From contig JBFXAM010000158.1 in the NCBI GenBank assembly GCA_050184295.1, positions 1-8,847 of the forward strand: DNA of 8,847 nt, given 5' to 3'. Source of the stretch: JBFXAM01 sp050184295. Lineage in GTDB: Bacteria > Planctomycetota > Phycisphaerae > UBA1845 > Fen-1342. The translations under genes and the position numbers were made by a program. Shown piece by piece: positions 6,779 to 8,847 of this stretch (positions within the stretch are counted from its first letter, which is position 1; each line of letters opens with the position of its first letter). Under the pieces are notes generated by a model. It ran no database searches, had not been told where the DNA came from, and saw only the letters and a program-made list of their open reading frames with translations.

Positions 6779-7376
6779 GGCCGTGGTAGCGCTCCGGGTA
6801 ATGTCGTACGCCTATCAACGATGCGAGTCCGACGCCTCTCCGGACAAATGCATGCACACCGGATCACTATGGTCTGCTTATGTGAAACGGCTTCAAGGTA
6901 GCCTCTATGAGACCACTGACGCTTTGGGAGGGACTGTCCGTGAAAGCGATCACGTGTTGGTAGGCATTAATCTTCTTAGCGACTACCCCGTGCTCATGCA
7001 TCGTGACATTCCGCGCGGTCACCTGCATCTGACCGGTGACACAGGATCAGGTAAGTCTGCGCTCGGCTTGGCGAACCTGATTCATCAGCTTGTTAATCGC
7101 CCCAACACGTCCACAGTCATTCTCGACCTGAAGGGCGACCCCGCCTTGTTCCACGGAGTCCGATCGGAAACACGCTGCAAGTGGTTTACCAATCAGGCGA
7201 ATCGGTCGACGTACGCATTTAACGTATTCGCACAAGAGCACTTCACTCGCGTAACACAGCATCAAAAGACCGAGCTTCTATTGAAATCACTGGGCCTCGA
7301 CTATGGCGAGGGTTCCCCCGGCGGATGCTGCGTGTACTCGCTCGTTCGTCCCGACCGGTCTTCATCGCGACCGTAG
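6750..7376 (+). pseudogene. Type IV secretion coupling-protein-like (TraG/TraD/VirD4) P-loop ATPase, N-terminal part only
   Basis: The frame encodes an N-terminal membrane segment (PFFLLLSVMAVVALRV), a linker, then LHLTGDTGSGKSALG with Walker A GDTGSGKS at residues 96-103, and TVILDLKGDPALFHGV (acidic D126), the 'DLKGD' strand typical of conjugative coupling ATPases, followed by KWFTNQANRSTYAFNVF and LLLKSLGLDYGEG. From about 7313 the family pattern stops and 20 unrelated residues lead to a stop, where relatives continue for several hundred residues. The missing part would hold the rest of the hexameric ATPase. Such proteins pump the DNA-relaxase complex into the conjugation channel. The start is uncertain: GTG 6750 keeps the membrane segment whole, ATG 6777 shortens it, and no Shine-Dalgarno supports either. 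GC is lower than in flanking integrase DNA. Confidence 0.75.
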
Positions 7377-8146
7377 TCGGCCATGCTGTTCGCTGCCTTT
7401 TCTTGCGCGCCGGTCGCGTCCACCCAGGCGGGCTGTGCAAGGCCCGATGGATTTCGGAGGTTTTCGGTGTCGATGAGCGCAACGTCAAGGCGGCCCGTTG
7501 CGAACTGGTCCGGTCTGGTTGGCTTATTGTGGACCCTGCATCGCAGCGATTCCTGAATCGCTGGGGACTGCCTGTTCGGGTGAATCTCTGCTGGCAGCCC
7601 TTGTCGATCCGACCTCTCAAGACAGCACGCCAATCGCCACCCCCAACGGCGGGGCGTTCGCTCGAATCACCACCCCCTCTTAAGAACACCCACCGCTTTC
7701 AGCGCTTAAGAAACCACCAACCGTCCCCACGTAGTGGGCTTCCGGGAAAACCATTCAGAAACATTCAAATCGCAGAACTCCGCTCCGCGACCGGTTTCCA
7801 GGCCCGGTTCGACGAAGCCGTGCAAGCCGGGTTGGTTCGCCGATGCGCCGCGGACGAGCTGCGCTTCGCTGCGGCCGCGGAACGTGCGCTCCTGCTCGGC
7901 CGGTCCAATCCTGCCGGTTTCTTCGCGACCCTGGTTCGTCGCAGGCTCTGGCACGTCATCAGCCATCGCGATGAAGACGCGGCGAGAATGCAGATGCTTC
8001 GTCGCGAGACGGCACTTCCACTAGCGCCGAGATTCACGCGGCCGTCCACCGTAGTGGCTGCGCCAGCTCCTTCTTCCTCGCTGCAACGGGCTGGCGACAT
8101 CGCTGGCAGCCTAATAAGGGCCACGTTAGCGGTCCGAGGCACGTGA
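7325..8146 (+). CDS. Helix-turn-helix protein of planctomycete mobile elements, probably N-terminally truncated
   Basis: A 273-residue frame starting LARSSRPVFIATVVGHAVRC, then GLCKARWISEVFGVDERNVK and ARCELVRSGWL, a winged-helix-like DNA-binding segment (residues about 35-75; W-I-x-x-x-F-G-V-D-x-R-x-V-K is the recognition helix). A Pro/Ser-rich linker follows (about 95-140), then a helical domain (ELRSATGFQARFDEAVQAGL, then FAAAAERALLLGRSNPAGFF, with LVRRRLWHVIS, about 155-225). I recognise this arrangement from planctomycete mobile elements but know no proven role; plasmid-type replication or transcription control are guesses. ATG 7325 has no Shine-Dalgarno and lies exactly at the scar with the coupling ATPase, out of frame with it. 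Related proteins have further residues before LARSSRP, so the N-terminus is probably lost. It overlaps the ATPase frame by 52 bases. Confidence 0.6.
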   Translation: MLRVLARSSRPVFIATVVGHAVRCLFLRAGRVHPGGLCKARWISEVFGVDERNVKAARCELVRSGWLIVDPASQRFLNRWGLPVRVNLCWQPLSIRPLKTARQSPPPTAGRSLESPPPLKNTHRFQRLRNHQPSPRSGLPGKPFRNIQIAELRSATGFQARFDEAVQAGLVRRCAADELRFAAAAERALLLGRSNPAGFFATLVRRRLWHVISHRDEDAARMQMLRRETALPLAPRFTRPSTVVAAPAPSSSLQRAGDIAGSLIRATLAVRGT

Positions 8147-8227
8147 CCGACGGTCCGGCGTATTCTTGAGAATTCGTCGGGCCAACAGCGTCCATTAGTG
8201 AGGGAGGGAGGCTTGGAGGACCGACGC

Positions 8228-8329
8228 ATGAAACCGCTCGTTTCCATTGGTTCCACAAGGCGTTCGATACGAGGTCCAAGCACGCTTAGACGTGCCAGGT
8301 TCGGTCGAAAGCGCCCTTGGGACTACTGA
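8228..8329 (+). CDS. Possible very small basic protein, 33 residues
   Basis: ATG 8228 follows GGAGGA (8215-8220) with a 7-base spacer, the best-placed Shine-Dalgarno in this gap. The frame ends at TGA 8327-8329 and gives a strongly basic peptide beginning MKPLVSIGSTRRSIRG and ending GRKRPWDY, with nine Arg and two Lys in 33. I do not recognise it. It could be a leader peptide, a small nucleic-acid-binding protein, or chance. Support rests on the ribosome binding site and the location before a small operon. Confidence 0.3.
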   Translation: MKPLVSIGSTRRSIRGPSTLRRARFGRKRPWDY

Positions 8330-8400
8330 ATGGAGCAATTTTCCTGTTTGGCGCAGCATTCGATCATCGTGTGCTGCTCGCGAGAATTGAGTTTTGAGTG

Positions 8401-8443
8401 CGTCGAGAATCGCCGGCCTAGCCCGCGTCCCTTATTCTCGACG
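8401..8443 (+). promoter_or_regulatory. Perfect 10-bp inverted repeat directly upstream of a Shine-Dalgarno
   Basis: CGTCGAGAAT (8401-8410) and ATTCTCGACG (8434-8443) are exact reverse complements around a 23-base spacer. The second arm ends 4 bases before AGGAGG (8448-8453). As DNA it could be an operator for a dimeric repressor; as RNA it would be a stem-loop abutting the ribosome binding site. Confidence 0.5.
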
Positions 8444-8459
8444 ACACAGGAGGCGTATC

Positions 8460-8708
8460 GTGACGACTAAGGCATTTGTTCTCAGCGAATATCGGACGGT
8501 CCAAGACCTCGTTCGAGCGCTTCGTGCTTTGCTCACTGAGACCGAGAGCATCGCTATTTTTGCCGACCACGACATGCTCGGCACACTCGCTGGACCGCGC
8601 GCGATGAAAGAGATGCTCTTTGAGCGCCTCATGCGTCGCGTCGCAGAAGACCCCGACCTTATTGACCGGCTTTCTAAGGGTGTAGAAGATGATCAGATCG
8701 TCGATTGA
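8460..8708 (+). CDS. Hypothetical protein, 82 residues, first gene of a two-gene module
   Basis: I do not recognise this protein. GTG 8460 is chosen as start because AGGAGG (8448-8453) lies 6 bases upstream; the longer frame from TTG 8394 would translate through the inverted repeat and has no such site. The sequence begins MTTKAFVLSEYRTVQDLV and is mostly amphipathic helix (VRALRALL, AMKEMLFERLMRRVAED, DLIDRLSKGVEDD) with one central strand-like stretch (SIAIFADHDMLG) and an acidic C-terminus ending DDQIVD. There is no signal peptide or membrane segment, so it should be cytoplasmic. It is followed after 31 bp by another gene with its own strong ribosome binding site. Size, small-operon context and the upstream inverted repeat would suit an antitoxin-like or other self-regulating protein, but there is no domain evidence for that. 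Confidence 0.65.
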   Translation: MTTKAFVLSEYRTVQDLVRALRALLTETESIAIFADHDMLGTLAGPRAMKEMLFERLMRRVAEDPDLIDRLSKGVEDDQIVD

Positions 8709-8741
8709 GTCGCGAGGTGGTCCGTGAGGAGACGATCTGAT
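8692..8741 (+). promoter_or_regulatory. Perfect 11-bp inverted repeat enclosing the downstream ribosome binding site and reaching the start codon
   Basis: ATCAGATCGTC (8692-8702) and GACGATCTGAT (8731-8741) are exact reverse complements. The first arm lies in the last codons of the 82-residue gene, its stop (8706-8708) and the AGGAG of the next gene (8727-8731) are in the loop, and the second arm takes in the first two bases of the ATG at 8740. In mRNA this could hide the second start until ribosomes finishing the first gene melt the stem, that is, translational coupling. Confidence 0.5.
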
Positions 8742-8847
8742 GGCACACCGTGTCAAGTTCGAGCGCAAGGCTCGTGAGGTGCTTGATGAGTGCGGAAGCG
8801 TTTATCCCCCGCTGGGCCAGGCGATTGAAAAATGGCTTGCCGCTCTT
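8740..8847 (+). CDS. Hypothetical protein, second gene of the module (3' end cut by window edge)
   Basis: Only 36 codons are visible, beginning MAHRVKFERKAREVLDECG, then SVYPPLGQAIEKWLAAL. AGGAG (8727-8731) precedes ATG 8740 with 8 bases between, a good ribosome binding site. The opening (a short basic strand, then a Lys/Arg-rich helix) is loosely like RelE/ParE-type toxins, but this many residues cannot decide it and the YPPLG motif is not one I know from them. The gene follows the 82-residue gene by 31 bp, and its start is covered by an inverted repeat whose other arm lies in that gene, so the two are probably co-transcribed. Confidence 0.6.
   Translation, partial: MAHRVKFERKAREVLDECGSVYPPLGQAIEKWLAAL

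Larger units (their letters stand above)
8147..8459. other. 313-bp stretch without a convincing large gene
   Basis: Both strands were read. The stretch holds an interrupted palindrome ATTCTTGAGAAT (8162-8173), a 33-codon frame with a good ribosome binding site, and a perfect 10-bp inverted repeat just before the next gene. I see no clear promoter or terminator. Confidence 0.5.

Noticed and set aside
8330..8470. 46-codon frame starting at ATG right after the 33-codon frame's stop
   Set aside because: It lacks a Shine-Dalgarno, is Cys-rich without pattern, and runs through the inverted repeat and the start of the next gene.

Overview
The window is high-GC bacterial DNA, most likely from a member of the Planctomycetota. 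That rests on the style of several genes rather than on any marker: a DUF1580-type small protein, two integrase relics of the kind common in that phylum, and a conjugation-type ATPase and helix-turn-helix protein that I associate with planctomycete mobile elements. No rRNA or other taxonomic marker is present.

Left part (1-2844), chromosomal housekeeping and cell-surface genes: a DegT/DnrJ/EryC1/StrS sugar aminotransferase on the minus strand runs off the left edge. It is divergent from a complete rmuC on the plus strand, which ends in a strong stem-loop.

Middle left (about 2880-4490): a minus-strand DUF1580-like relic, apparently frameshifted, directly abuts a block of visibly lower GC. The block holds the last third of a polysaccharide pyruvyl transferase gene and, 10 bp after its stop, a complete FemAB/GNAT-like gene. 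It looks like the tail of an exopolysaccharide or cell-envelope operon cut by a recombination junction near 3130.

Middle right (about 4560-6780), an integration hot spot: an integrase N-terminal relic, a 42-bp copy of the 3' half of a tRNA-Gly, a full-length tyrosine recombinase gene, an intact tRNA-Gly(CCC), five copies of a TTGGTCA-type repeat, and a second recombinase reduced to its catalytic C-terminus. Several elements have evidently entered and decayed here.

Right part (about 6750-8847): a conjugative-transfer-type P-loop ATPase loses its C-terminal two thirds at about 7313 and is joined, out of frame, to a helix-turn-helix protein that has lost its N-terminus. This is a deletion scar inside a mobile element. 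After a gap of 313 bp comes a compact two-gene module with strong Shine-Dalgarno sequences. One perfect inverted repeat lies just before the first gene and a second spans the start codon of the next, which runs off the right edge. I do not recognise either protein. This module is the best candidate in the window for something undescribed, and its layout recalls small regulated operons such as toxin-antitoxin pairs.
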